This document shows, piece by piece, positions 55,772 through 64,000 of a stretch of 64,000 nucleotides of DNA. Within the stretch, counting starts at the first letter, position 1, and every line of letters begins with the position of its first letter. The notes under the pieces are model-generated. The model searched no databases. It worked only from the letters and a program-made list of their open reading frames with translations, and was not told the origin of the DNA. Source of the stretch: Schaalia turicensis ACS-279-V-Col4 (GTDB lineage Bacteria > Actinomycetota > Actinomycetes > Actinomycetales > Actinomycetaceae); the NCBI RefSeq assembly GCF_000296505.1, contig NZ_JH815209.1, positions 190,908 to 254,907 of the forward strand. The letters are read 5' to 3'. Both the position numbers and the translations under genes were made by a program.

Positions 55772-57532
55772 ATGCCTAACCGGCACGTAATGGATGTGGC
55801 CTACGGCAGGGCACATGCTGACAAAATCATCGAAAACGGCAAGCTGGTTAATGTCCTAACTGGCGAGATCTATCCAGCAGACGTGGCCATCGCGGACGGC
55901 CGTGTGGCTGCCGTCGGCGATGTGTCTGTGCAGAAGGGCCCCAATACCGAGATCATCGACGCCGAGGGCCGCTACCTGACCCCGGGTTTGATCGACGGCC
56001 ACTTGCACATCGAGTGCTCGAAGCTCTCTGTGACGATGCTCGCCGACATGGTCGCACGTTATGGCACCACCTCGGTCATCTCCGGACTCGATCAGGTGTT
56101 GGTCGCCGCAGGCATTGACGGCGTCAAGGAGTTCCTGGCGGAGGCCGCCGACTCGTCGGTACACGTCTGGTGGGGAGCACCCGCTAAGGCGCCCTACACC
56201 ATCCCCGAGTCCAACGTCGGTTATGCGTTCAAGGCCGAGGACCACAAGATAGCCCAGGAGCTGCCCGAGTGCGTCGGCCTCTGGGAGACGGTTCAGGAGA
56301 TGGTTGAGGACGGCGATGAGGACGTTCTGGCCGCGATGGACATGGCGGAGAAGAACCGACTGCACGCCTTCGGCTGCGCGCCTCTGGTGGACGCCCGCAG
56401 GGTGGCTGGATACGCCTCTTCCGGGGTCGTCCTATGTCACGAGTCTTACTCGCCTGAGGAAGAGCTGGAGAAGTTGCGCAACGGCATCGACATCATCATC
56501 AGGGAGTCGACCGCGGCCCCGATGCTGCGCGAGAACATCAAGCTGGTCACCGAGATGGGCGCCCCGAGCGACCGTGTCGGTTTCTGCACCGATGACATAA
56601 CCTCGAGCGATGTGCTTGGCCGTGGCCATCTCGACTACGTGGTTCGCCTGGCCATCGAGTGCGGCGTGACCCCGATGCAGGCAATTCAGATGGGCTCGAT
56701 CAACACCGCTCGCATGTACAAGCTCGATCACAAGATCGGCTCGATCGCGCCCGGCCGCTTCGCCGACATCCTGTTCGTGGACGACCTGAATGACTTCCGA
56801 CCCGCACGCGTGATGACCGCTGGCCGCATCGTCGCCGAGAACGGCAAGTCGGTCGTAGCTCCGGTGGCGCCCGAGCGCACCTCGGTTGTGACCGACACCT
56901 TCAAGCTGAAGGAAGTGGACGCAAGCCGCATCAAGGTCGAGGCCGAGGGCTCCAAAGCAGTCGTTCAGGCGATAGTGCTCAGCAAGGACGTGGCCTTCCG
57001 CCGTCCCGGCGCGGAGATCGAGCTGGACATCGTCGACGGCGTGGTTCAGCCCTGCACCGAAAAGGACGCAATCATGGTTGCCGTCGCCGAGCGCTACGGC
57101 AAGACCGACAACCTGCCGGTTGCCTTCATCAACGGTTTCGGTATCAAGAAGGGTGCGATCGCGACCTCCAACTCGCCAGATGACAACAACGTCGTGGTGG
57201 CCGGAACCAATGCGGCAGACATGGCCCTCGCCATCAACGAGGTGACTAGGCTTGGAGGTGGCCAGGTGGCTGTTGCCGATGGCGAGGTCATCGGCAGCTT
57301 GCCACTGCCGGTAGCCGGCATCGTAGCTGACATTCCAGCTGAGGAGATGGCCGCTGCCGAACAGGAGATGGATCGCATCGCCCGCGAGGAGTTGGGCAGC
57401 GATCTGCCGTCGCCGTTCGGCCAGCTGTTGTTCCTGTCGATCACCGCAATCCCGGAGTGGGCGATCACCGATCTGGGCCTGATCGACTGCGTCAAGTTCG
57501 TCGTCACCGATCCTGTAATTTCCAGCAACTAG
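55772..57532 (+). CDS. ade: Adenine deaminase (amidohydrolase type)
   Basis: 586-residue enzyme of the Ade family, converting adenine to hypoxanthine and ammonia. The amidohydrolase metal site shows as PGLIDGHLHIECSKL, with downstream FCTDDITSSD. The conserved IQMGSINTARMYKLDHKIGSIAPGR segment is seen in parts. The C-terminal Ade-specific domain (LPVAFINGFGIKKGAIATS, and NEVTRLGGGQVAVADG) is complete. AAGGAG precedes the ATG. Length and motifs fit a functional enzyme. Confidence 0.92.
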   Translation: MPNRHVMDVAYGRAHADKIIENGKLVNVLTGEIYPADVAIADGRVAAVGDVSVQKGPNTEIIDAEGRYLTPGLIDGHLHIECSKLSVTMLADMVARYGTTSVISGLDQVLVAAGIDGVKEFLAEAADSSVHVWWGAPAKAPYTIPESNVGYAFKAEDHKIAQELPECVGLWETVQEMVEDGDEDVLAAMDMAEKNRLHAFGCAPLVDARRVAGYASSGVVLCHESYSPEEELEKLRNGIDIIIRESTAAPMLRENIKLVTEMGAPSDRVGFCTDDITSSDVLGRGHLDYVVRLAIECGVTPMQAIQMGSINTARMYKLDHKIGSIAPGRFADILFVDDLNDFRPARVMTAGRIVAENGKSVVAPVAPERTSVVTDTFKLKEVDASRIKVEAEGSKAVVQAIVLSKDVAFRRPGAEIELDIVDGVVQPCTEKDAIMVAVAERYGKTDNLPVAFINGFGIKKGAIATSNSPDDNNVVVAGTNAADMALAINEVTRLGGGQVAVADGEVIGSLPLPVAGIVADIPAEEMAAAEQEMDRIAREELGSDLPSPFGQLLFLSITAIPEWAITDLGLIDCVKFVVTDPVISSN

Positions 57533-57540
57533 GACTCAAA

Positions 57541-58539
57541 GTGAAGATTTCACCCTTCGTTCAGAAACTGCCCAAGGTTGAGCTGCACCTACACATCGAG
57601 GGCACGCTCGAGCCGGAGCTGAAGTTCAAGCTCGCCGAGCGCAATGGCATCAAGCTCGCCGAGGAAACCCCCGACCAGGTTCGCGAATCATACGATTTCG
57701 ACGATCTGGCGTCCTTCCTGGCTGCGTACTACGACGGCATGAACGTGCTGCTGACCGCCGAGGATTTTTACGACCTAGCCATGGCATACCTGAGCAAGGC
57801 AGCCGAGCAGAACGTGCGCTACGTGGAAATATTCTTCGACCCCCAGGCGCACACCTGCCGTGGCGTCTCGTTCCACACCGTCATCCATGGTCTGCACCGC
57901 GCCCAGGTCGAGGCCGAGAAGAAGTTGGGCATCAAGTCGGCTCTGATCATGTGCTTCCTGCGCGACTTCCAGGCCGAGTATGCGATGGCCACGCTGACCC
58001 AGGCCCTGGATTACAAGCACTGGATCATCGGCGTCGGGCTGGACTCCGACGAAACTGACAATGCGCCCGAGAAGTTCGCCGAGGTCTTCGCTCGCGCTCG
58101 CGAGGAGGGCTTCCTGCTGACTATGCACGCCGACGTCGACATTAAGAACTCGATCGAGCACATCCGCCAGCTGATCGAGGAGATCAAGGTTGACCGCATC
58201 GACCACGGCACTAACGTCATCGAGAACCCCGACTATGTGCAGTATCTGGTGGACAACAAGATCGGCCTGACCAGCTGTCCGGTTTCCAACACCTGGGTTT
58301 CGGACGGCTCCAAGACTCAGCTGATCAAGCAGTTATCTGACAAGGGAATGAAGATCTGCATCAATTCCGACGACCCTGCATACTTCGGCGGCTACATCGG
58401 CGAGAATCTACAGCTAGTTGCCGATGAGTTGGACGCAGACGAGGACTTCCTCAAGCAGCTCTGCCTGAATGCGGTGGATATTTCGTGGGCCACCCCGACG
58501 CTCAAGCATCAGCTGCGGGAAGAGATTGCCGCCTGCTAA
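57541..58539 (+). CDS. Adenosine/adenine deaminase-fold protein, variant active site
   Basis: 332-residue member of the adenosine deaminase superfamily, most like the fungal AAH1-type adenine deaminases: LPKVELHLHIEGTLEPEL, FDPQAHTCRGVSFHTV and SDDPAYFGGYI match that group. Zinc ligands His16, His18, His196 and Asp277 are present. The usual HAGE motif, however, reads HADV (196-199), so the catalytic Glu that protonates the purine is Val199. It may therefore use a different proton donor or substrate. The GTG start has AGGA six bases upstream, eight bases after the ade stop. A terminator follows. Confidence 0.85.
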   Translation: MKISPFVQKLPKVELHLHIEGTLEPELKFKLAERNGIKLAEETPDQVRESYDFDDLASFLAAYYDGMNVLLTAEDFYDLAMAYLSKAAEQNVRYVEIFFDPQAHTCRGVSFHTVIHGLHRAQVEAEKKLGIKSALIMCFLRDFQAEYAMATLTQALDYKHWIIGVGLDSDETDNAPEKFAEVFARAREEGFLLTMHADVDIKNSIEHIRQLIEEIKVDRIDHGTNVIENPDYVQYLVDNKIGLTSCPVSNTWVSDGSKTQLIKQLSDKGMKICINSDDPAYFGGYIGENLQLVADELDADEDFLKQLCLNAVDISWATPTLKHQLREEIAAC

Positions 58540-58639
58540 ACCTTTCCAGCAACATAATTGGAGCCTTGGCTCAATGAAGCTGCTCCCTCGCACAGCGCGA
58601 AGCTCAACACCCCATCTACGTTATTAATAGCTAGCTTAC

Positions 58640-58672
58640 GGATTGCGCGGACGTACATCGTCTGCGCAATCC
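58640..58672 (+). terminator. Terminator of the purine cassette
   Basis: A 14-bp stem (GGATTGCGCGGACG with its complement, one G-U pair) closes a five-base loop and is followed by TCTCT, about 100 bases after the last stop. Confidence 0.7.
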
Positions 58673-58694
58673 TCTCTAACAACACAATGCATCC

Positions 58695-58713
58695 TTAGGT
58701 TGGGCTTACCTAA
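58695..58713. promoter_or_regulatory. DtxR/IdeR-type iron box upstream of methyltransferase-cupin genes
   Basis: TTAGGTTGGGCTTACCTAA matches TWAGGTWAGSCTWACCTWA at 18 of 19 positions. It covers a possible -35 (TTGGGC, 58700-58705). TACTGT (58724-58729) could be the -10, seven bases before the ATG. Repression under iron-replete conditions is predicted. Confidence 0.75.
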
Positions 58714-58736
58714 TTCGTTCTAGTACTGTTGGCATC

Positions 58737-59567
58737 ATGGACACAGATAAGAATGAACCCCGCCTTCCGCAAAGTGACCGGTCAACTCGTGTTGCGGCAG
58801 GCCATTGGGTGCTTGCCCGGGCAGGCAAGCGAGTTTTACGCCCGGGCGGATTGAAACTAACGAATCGAATGTTGGATGCGGCCGATCTATCTGGCAAGAA
58901 AGTGCTGGAATTCGCTCCGGGATTGGGACGTACGGCCACGCTCATGCTTGAGCGAGGAATCGCCTCCTACACGGGCGTGGATCAAGATCCAGATGCCGTC
59001 GCACGAGTGCAGGCAATGGTGGGGCCGAGGGGCACAGTTGTCAATGCAAATGCGCAAGACACCGGCCTTGAGTCCGAATCAGCTCAGGTTGTGGTTGGTG
59101 AAGCGATGCTGACCATGCAAGGCGATAAAGGCAAGCGAGAGATCATCGCCGAAGCGTTCCGACTGCTTCAACCAGGCGGTTGCTATGCGATCCACGAACT
59201 TGGACTCACCCCTGACAGCATAGACGCGGCGTTTGCGGACCAGTTGCGACAGCGCCTAGCCCGCACGATTAGGGTTAATGCTCGCCCTCTTACTCGCGCT
59301 GAATGGTGCGGATTGTTAGAACAGTCGGGTTTTTGTATCGAATGGGTGGGATATGAGCCGATGGCTTTACTGTCCCCACGTCGTAATCTAGCCGATGAAG
59401 GCATAGTCGGAGTTGCGCGAATTATGCGTAACGTTGCGCGTGACAAGGATTTGCGTCGCCGCATATTGGATATGCGCGCAACGTTCAACGAATACCGCGA
59501 CAGTTTAACCGGCATCGCTATCGTCGCGCGCAAACCCACCGCTAGCCTGGAAGAAAAGGAGATTTGA
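58737..59567 (+). CDS. Class I SAM-dependent methyltransferase, iron-box regulated
   Basis: 276-residue methyltransferase. The SAM-binding motif I is VLEFAPGLGRTATLML, and an acidic residue after strand 2 lies in TGVDQDPDAV. Later motifs are VVVGEAMLTM and LLQPGGCYAIHELGL. There is no membrane segment. The substrate is unknown. The upstream iron box suggests expression under iron limitation, perhaps for a siderophore-like or iron-uptake step, but no such genes adjoin. No Shine-Dalgarno is seen; the mRNA may be leaderless. A cupin gene follows at once. Confidence 0.8.
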   Translation: MDTDKNEPRLPQSDRSTRVAAGHWVLARAGKRVLRPGGLKLTNRMLDAADLSGKKVLEFAPGLGRTATLMLERGIASYTGVDQDPDAVARVQAMVGPRGTVVNANAQDTGLESESAQVVVGEAMLTMQGDKGKREIIAEAFRLLQPGGCYAIHELGLTPDSIDAAFADQLRQRLARTIRVNARPLTRAEWCGLLEQSGFCIEWVGYEPMALLSPRRNLADEGIVGVARIMRNVARDKDLRRRILDMRATFNEYRDSLTGIAIVARKPTASLEEKEI

Positions 59568-59569
59568 TT

Positions 59570-59923
59570 ATGACTGAACTCAAACCATCATCAGCAGGCG
59601 CGCTGGGGTTTATTGAAAACCTTGCGCAGCACGTTGAGTATTGTGCGAACTCAACCACTTCTACAACGCTCATGCGCGCTGAGGGGGTGAACGTGGTGTT
59701 GTTCTCGTTCGACGAGGGAGAAGAACTATCCGAGCACACCGCCGCGATGCCGGTGATTGTTCAAGCCCTTGAAGGTGAACTAGAAATCAGTGGGGACGGT
59801 AAAACGGTGACGTTGCGTCCCGGCGGAATGGTGCATTTTCCTACGCGCCTACCACACGCGGTTAAAGCACTAACCAAAGCAAAAATGGTGCTTTACATGA
59901 TGAGCCGACCATCGACGAACTAA
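59570..59923 (+). CDS. Small cupin-domain protein
   Basis: 117-residue single-domain cupin. Motif 1 region is LSEHTAAMPVIVQALEGELEI, given here in parts, with only one His and a Glu. Motif 2 is GGMVHFPTRLPHAVKA. This gives a minimal metal site of the kind found in small cupins of unknown role. The ATG at 59570 follows AAGGAG by eight bases; a TTG at 59564 would overlap the methyltransferase stop. It is the second gene of the iron-boxed operon and is closed by a strong terminator. Confidence 0.82.
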   Translation: MTELKPSSAGALGFIENLAQHVEYCANSTTSTTLMRAEGVNVVLFSFDEGEELSEHTAAMPVIVQALEGELEISGDGKTVTLRPGGMVHFPTRLPHAVKALTKAKMVLYMMSRPSTN

Positions 59924-59939
59924 GTACTTCACGCCAATT

Positions 59940-59977
59940 CGCGCAGGAGCGGACCGGAACCGGTCCGCTCCTGCGCG
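59940..59977 (+). terminator. Rho-independent terminator after the cupin gene
   Basis: A perfect 18-bp stem, CGCGCAGGAGCGGACCGG and its complement, with a two-base nominal loop is followed by TTGACTTT. Confidence 0.82.
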
Positions 59978-60029
59978 TTGACTTTAGGCAGTATTCACGT
60001 TGGTGGGAAAAGCACGTGGGTACCAAAAG

Positions 60030-60103
60030 TGGGCCCGGCCGGATTCGAACCGACGACATCTGCGGTGTAAACGCAGCGCTCTGACCAACTGAGCTACAGG
60101 CCC
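60030..60103 (-). tRNA. tRNA-Val (anticodon UAC)
   Basis: 74 nt. The acceptor GGGCCTG pairs with CGGGCCC, the anticodon loop TTTACAC gives TAC, and the T-loop is TTCGAAT. With the CAC and GAC genes at 27 kb, all three valine isoacceptors usual in actinobacteria lie in this window. Confidence 0.95.
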
Positions 60104-60188
60104 GTTACCCGCACACGCGCGGGAACAGTCGAAAGCATACTGGGCTTGCGTTTCTCGCGCGAATCCCAGTGGCTTTTTGAGACTAAAA

Positions 60189-60587
60189 TCAACGACCCCG
60201 AGGACGAGCCGTCAAACGAATACCCGCCCAGTCATTACCAACCGAGGCAGCGGACGTGGAATGCAATCCCGCAACCTTCGCAGCTTCTTCAACATCAGCA
60301 ACAGGAACGGTTCCAGCACGACCCGGCTTCGGGATGAAGACCCAGATCAGACCACCGTCATCAAGGTTCGACAGAGCATCAACCAGAAGGTCGGCAAGAT
60401 CATCTTCTTCAGCATCATCTGCACGCCACCACACGATGGCACCGTCAACGACATCTCCGTAGTCCTCGTCGACGAGCTGTTCGCCCGTCTCGGATTCAAT
60501 GGAGACGCGAATCTGCTGGTCAGCATCATCGTCGACGTAAAATTCTTGAACAATCTGTCCCGGTGTGAAACCGAGGCTCACCGCCAT
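60189..60587 (-). CDS. DUF3052 family protein
   Basis: 132-residue acidic actinobacterial protein of unknown function. The family-typical start is MAVSLGFTPGQIVQEFYVDD. The body has VVDGAIVWWRADD and the end has NDWAGIRLTARP; no catalytic motif is seen. It is encoded next to, and divergently from, aceE, a conserved actinobacterial neighbourhood. ATG 60587 is chosen over the TTG three codons upstream; the Shine-Dalgarno (AAGGGTGG) is about ten bases away. Confidence 0.87.
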   Translation of the reverse strand: MAVSLGFTPGQIVQEFYVDDDADQQIRVSIESETGEQLVDEDYGDVVDGAIVWWRADDAEEDDLADLLVDALSNLDDGGLIWVFIPKPGRAGTVPVADVEEAAKVAGLHSTSAASVGNDWAGIRLTARPRGR

Positions 60588-60869
60588 GATGAACAACCAC
60601 CCTTCGGCGTGAGCGCACGGAGCGCTGAAGTATCTAACACCCTTTTATCGTATTGCACATCACTGCTGAAACTCCATTTGTCCACGCCGTGAAGACCAGC
60701 GGAAAGGTCGAGCACATCTTCCCGATGGCACAGCGTGCAATAATGAGGCATTACTCATGGGTCAGAAGTCCCTGTAGGGGTCGCATGAAGAGCCCGAACA
60801 GTGGACAATAGGAACAAGGTCACGAAGCCGTGCACCACCGTAAAAGCTAAGCAATACCAGAGGGGATTC

Positions 60870-63608
60870 GTGAGTCACTTGAGCGAAAACCATCCCGTTG
60901 TTAACGGCCTGATTAGCCAGGTTCCGGACAACGATCCGGCAGAGACCGCCGAATGGATTGAGTCGCTGTCCGGATTGATCGACGAAAAGGGTGGTCCGCG
61001 TGCCCGCTACATCCTGCTTCACATGCTGGATCAGGCACGCCACCAGGGCGTCCATGTTCCGCAGGAATACACGACTCCTTACGTCAACACCATCCCGGTG
61101 CACGAAGAGCCCTACTTCCCCGGTGACGAGGCCATGGAGCGCCAGTACCGCCGTTGGATCCGCTGGAACGCAGCCGTCCAGGTGACGCGCGCACAGCGCC
61201 CCGGCGTCAAGGTCGGCGGACACATCTCGTCCTACGCATCCGTTGCCACCCTGTACGAAGTTGGTTTAAACCACTTCTTCCGCGGTAAGGATCACCCGGG
61301 CGGTGGCGACCACGTCTTCTTCCAAGGCCATGCCTCTCCGGGCCCCTACGCACGTGCGTTCGTCGAAGGTCGTCTTTCCGAAGAAGAAATGGACGGCTTC
61401 CGTCAGCAGGCATCGACCGAACACGGTCTGCCCTCGTATCCGCACCCGCGCCAGCTCCCCGACTTCTGGGAGTACCCCACCGTCTCCCTCGGCCTCGGCC
61501 CGGCAGAAGCCATCTATCAGGCATGGTTCGACCGCTACCTGCACCTGCGTGGCATCAAGGACACGTCGCAACAGCACACCTGGGCATTCATCGGCGACGG
61601 TGAAATGGACGAGCCCGAATCGCGTGGCATGCTCCAGCTTGCCGCCCAGCAGGGCCTCGACAACCTGACCTTCGTCGTCAACTGCAACCTGCAGCGCCTC
61701 GACGGCCCGGTCCGCGGTAACGGCAAGATCATCCAGGAACTGGAAGCCTTCTTCAAGGGCGCCGGCTGGAACGTCATCAAGGTCATCTGGGGCCGTGGCT
61801 GGGATCAGCTGCTCGCCTCCGACAAGGACGACGCTCTTGTCCACGTCATGAACGACACGCTCGACGGCGACTACCAGACCTTCAAGGCCAACGACGGCGC
61901 ATACGTTCGCGAGCACTTCTTCGGTCGCGACCCGCGCACCAAGGCCATGGTTCAGAACTGGACCGACGACCAGATCTGGGCACTGCAGCGCGGTGGCCAC
62001 GACTACCGCAAGGTCTACGCCGCTTACAAGGCAGCGATGGAGCACACCGGCCAACCGACCGTCATTCTGGCGCATACCATTAAGGGCTACGCTCTTGGTT
62101 CGCACTTCGCAGGTCGTAACTCAACCCACCAGATGAAGAAGCTGACGCTGGAAGATGCGAAGCAGCTACGAGATCGTCTACAGATTCCGATCACGGACGC
62201 AGAGCTCGAACGCGATCCCTACATGCCTCCGTACTACAAGCCGTCTGAGGACGATCCGGCACTCCTCTACATGAAGGAACGTCGCGAGAAGCTTGGCGGT
62301 TGGGTTCCCGAGCGTCGTGACGACCGTCAGCCGAAGCTACCACCGTTGCCGACCAAGCCGTTCGAGGGTCTGTCGAAGGGCTCCGGCCCACTCGAGGTCG
62401 CAACAACCATGGCACTCGTTCGCCTGTTCAAGGACCTCTTCAAGGACAAGCAGGTTGGCCGTTACTTCGTCCCGATCATTCCTGACGAAGCCCGTACCTT
62501 CGGCCTCGACGCGATCTTCCCGTCCGCAAAGATCTTCAACACGCACGGCCAGAATTACACGGCCGTTGACGCTGACATGATGCTCTCCTACAAGGAATCC
62601 GAGCAGGGTCAGGTTCTCCACACGGGCATCACCGAGGCCGGCTCCGCCGCTGCCTTCCAGGCTGTTGGCACCGCATACGCGACCCACAACCTGCCGATGG
62701 TTCCCGTTTACATCTTCTACTCGATGTTCGGTTTCCAGCGCACCGGCGACCAGTTCTGGGCTGCCGGCGACCAGATGGCGAAGGGCTTCGTCATCGGTGC
62801 AACCGCTGGTCGTACCACGCTCGCCGGCGAAGGCCTGCAGCACATGGATGGCAACTCACAGGTTCTGGCTTCCACCAACCGCGCGTTCGTCTCCTACGAC
62901 CCGGCATACGCCTACGAACTCCGTTACATCATGGAGGACGGCCTGGCACGCATGTACGGTGAGAACGATGGTCGTGACCCGAACGTCATGTACTACATCA
63001 CCGTCTACAACGAGCCGATTCACCAGCCTGCAGAGCCTCAGAACGTTGACGTTGAAGGTATCAAGAAGGGTATCTACAAGGTCGAGGATCACTCAGGCCA
63101 GGGTCACAAGGTCCAGCTACTCGCTTCCGGCGTGGGTGTGCCGTGGGCACGCGACGCCAAGCGCATGCTTGCTGAAGACTGGGGCGTTGACGCAGCCGTG
63201 TGGTCAGTTACCTCGTGGAACGAACTGCGACGCGACGGCCTGGATGCCGACGAGCACAACTTCCTCCACCCGGAGGAAGCACCGCGCACCGCGTACCTCA
63301 CGCAGAAACTGGCCGGTTGCGAAGGCCCATTCATCGCAACCTCCGACTTCGACACGCTGACCCAGGATCTGATCCGCCAGTGGGTGCCCGGCGAGTACCG
63401 TGTGCTCGGTGCCGACGGCTTCGGTATTTCCGACACCCGCCGTGCAGCACGTCGCTTCTTCCACATCGACGCTGAGTCGCTGGTCGTTCGCACCCTGCAG
63501 ACTCTCGCCGATCAGGGCAAGATCGATCGTAGCGTCGTTGCTCAGGCAATTACGCGCTACGACCTGTTCAACTGCGGAATCGATTCTGTTGCAGACCAGG
63601 CACACTAA
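60870..63608 (+). CDS. aceE: Pyruvate dehydrogenase E1 component, homodimeric
   Basis: Thiamine-diphosphate decarboxylase of the pyruvate dehydrogenase complex, 912 residues, the homodimeric AceE type of actinobacteria. The thiamine motif is [10 protein letters not shown] through NLTFVVNCN. The substrate-pocket segment [17 protein letters not shown] and the C-terminal [18 protein letters not shown] region are intact. GTG 60870 is chosen for AGAGGGG just upstream and the family-like N-terminus ([19 protein letters not shown]). It needs lipoylated E2, made with LipA/LipB encoded at 39-41 kb. The upstream 282-base region is shared with DUF3052. Confidence 0.97.
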   Translation: MSHLSENHPVVNGLISQVPDNDPAETAEWIESLSGLIDEKGGPRARYILLHMLDQARHQGVHVPQEYTTPYVNTIPVHEEPYFPGDEAMERQYRRWIRWNAAVQVTRAQRPGVKVGGHISSYASVATLYEVGLNHFFRGKDHPGGGDHVFFQGHASPGPYARAFVEGRLSEEEMDGFRQQASTEHGLPSYPHPRQLPDFWEYPTVSLGLGPAEAIYQAWFDRYLHLRGIKDTSQQHTWAFIGDGEMDEPESRGMLQLAAQQGLDNLTFVVNCNLQRLDGPVRGNGKIIQELEAFFKGAGWNVIKVIWGRGWDQLLASDKDDALVHVMNDTLDGDYQTFKANDGAYVREHFFGRDPRTKAMVQNWTDDQIWALQRGGHDYRKVYAAYKAAMEHTGQPTVILAHTIKGYALGSHFAGRNSTHQMKKLTLEDAKQLRDRLQIPITDAELERDPYMPPYYKPSEDDPALLYMKERREKLGGWVPERRDDRQPKLPPLPTKPFEGLSKGSGPLEVATTMALVRLFKDLFKDKQVGRYFVPIIPDEARTFGLDAIFPSAKIFNTHGQNYTAVDADMMLSYKESEQGQVLHTGITEAGSAAAFQAVGTAYATHNLPMVPVYIFYSMFGFQRTGDQFWAAGDQMAKGFVIGATAGRTTLAGEGLQHMDGNSQVLASTNRAFVSYDPAYAYELRYIMEDGLARMYGENDGRDPNVMYYITVYNEPIHQPAEPQNVDVEGIKKGIYKVEDHSGQGHKVQLLASGVGVPWARDAKRMLAEDWGVDAAVWSVTSWNELRRDGLDADEHNFLHPEEAPRTAYLTQKLAGCEGPFIATSDFDTLTQDLIRQWVPGEYRVLGADGFGISDTRRAARRFFHIDAESLVVRTLQTLADQGKIDRSVVAQAITRYDLFNCGIDSVADQAH

Positions 63609-63673
63609 GACGAACTACTACCCTGACGCGGCGCTCAGTCGCCGCGTCAGGCCTCGTCAATAAGACAAACGAA

Positions 63674-63713
63674 AACTGCTGGGATACTCACCCGAGTGTC
63701 CCAGCAGTTTTTT
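63674..63713. terminator. Bidirectional terminator between aceE and aspA-like gene
   Basis: AACTGCTGGGATACTC pairs with its complement (one G-U) across a four-base loop and is followed by T-runs on both strands, TTTTT on the plus and TTTT on the minus. It serves two convergent genes. Confidence 0.88.
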
Positions 63714-63744
63714 ATGCGCCGAGCGTGCGACGCCATATGAACGA

Positions 63745-64000
63745 TTACTCTTCGTCCTCCAATTCCACGACCGACGGGTCGCCACCCGAGTAGTATCTCA
63801 TGTCGCGGTACTTCGGGCGCAACAGGTTTTCAACGCTGAGCAGTTCATCCAGCGCAGCCTCGTCCAGAAGTCCCATTTCAAGAACAACCTCGCGAACGTT
63901 GCGACCACTACGCGCACACTCGCGACCAACCGCGTCACCGTTCGCGTGCCCGATCACCTCGTTAAGGTAGGTGACAATACCGATCGAGTTCAGGACATTG
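63745..64000 (-). CDS. aspA: Aspartate ammonia-lyase, C-terminal fragment (5' part beyond window)
   Basis: The last about 85 codons of a fumarase/aspartase-superfamily lyase. The reading frame enters from the right edge with [22 protein letters not shown], then [19 protein letters not shown] and [20 protein letters not shown], which is the typical aspartase C-terminal helix pair. It ends in an acidic tail. Aspartate ammonia-lyase is favoured over fumarase by the TYLNEVIGH and VLEMGLL pattern, but the active-site region is outside the window. Confidence 0.85.
   Translation of the reverse strand, partial: NVLNSIGIVTYLNEVIGHANGDAVGRECARSGRNVREVVLEMGLLDEAALDELLSVENLLRPKYRDMRYYSGGDPSVVELEDEE

Overview
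The window is a chromosomal segment of a Gram-positive actinobacterium. It is most likely a member of the Actinomycetaceae (Schaalia/Actinomyces-like): moderately high GC, actinobacterial markers (DUF3000, DUF3052, GlnE beside a GlnA2-type synthetase, PIP synthase, homodimeric AceE, maltose-1-phosphate-type GlgM with GlgC), many GTG/TTG starts, sortase-anchored Cna-B surface proteins and an actinobacterial RNase P RNA. The genus is inferred from gene content only.

Layout. Positions 1-8.0 kb (minus strand) are a housekeeping run yebC-pdxS-pdxT-ruvC-ruvA-ruvB-yajC-secD-secF (vitamin B6, Holliday junction processing, protein export); secF is cut by the left edge. From 8.1 to 17.4 kb lie two histidine phosphatases flanking a small Cys/His protein, then glnE-glnA2, an SPFH/NfeD membrane pair, an ABC ATPase and glgM. 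glgC-serB (17.5-19.5 kb) diverge from glgM. A minus-strand run from 27.1 to 19.6 kb reads ATP-grasp ligase, FemAB-like transferase, thrS, HIT, pgsA, PrsW, Nudix. A five-tRNA cluster (Gly-Val-Gly-Cys-Val) precedes it.

From 28 to 43.8 kb come DUF3000 and RNase D, dxs, an S9 peptidase, a ClC channel, rnpB, yaaA, a cysteine-free relative of the CT398 zinc-ribbon proteins, Nif3, lipB-lipA-acyl ligase, and a type II NADH dehydrogenase behind a DtxR-like iron box. From 43.8 to 54.1 kb is an accessory surface island: three secreted proteins with non-canonical sorting motifs, two of them large beta-helix/Cna-B proteins transcribed divergently, plus a cation efflux protein and an ADP-ribosylglycohydrolase. 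From 54.3 to 58.5 kb is a purine cassette: an NCS1 permease and two unrelated adenine-deaminase-type enzymes, the second lacking the usual catalytic Glu. At 58.7-59.9 kb a methyltransferase-cupin operon sits behind a second iron box. The right end holds tRNA-Val(UAC), DUF3052, aceE and the 3' end of an aspartate ammonia-lyase gene.

Connections. lipB/lipA make the cofactor needed by the pyruvate dehydrogenase complex whose E1 is aceE. glgC/glgM supply glycogen. The two iron boxes suggest a common DtxR/IdeR-type regulator for respiration (ndh) and an uncharacterised methyltransferase-cupin pair. A recurring TANNNT-N6/7-start arrangement without a Shine-Dalgarno sequence suggests many leaderless mRNAs. 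The least-explained elements are the iron-boxed methyltransferase-cupin pair, the variant deaminase and the divergent adhesin pair. No CRISPR array, intact insertion sequence or prophage was seen.
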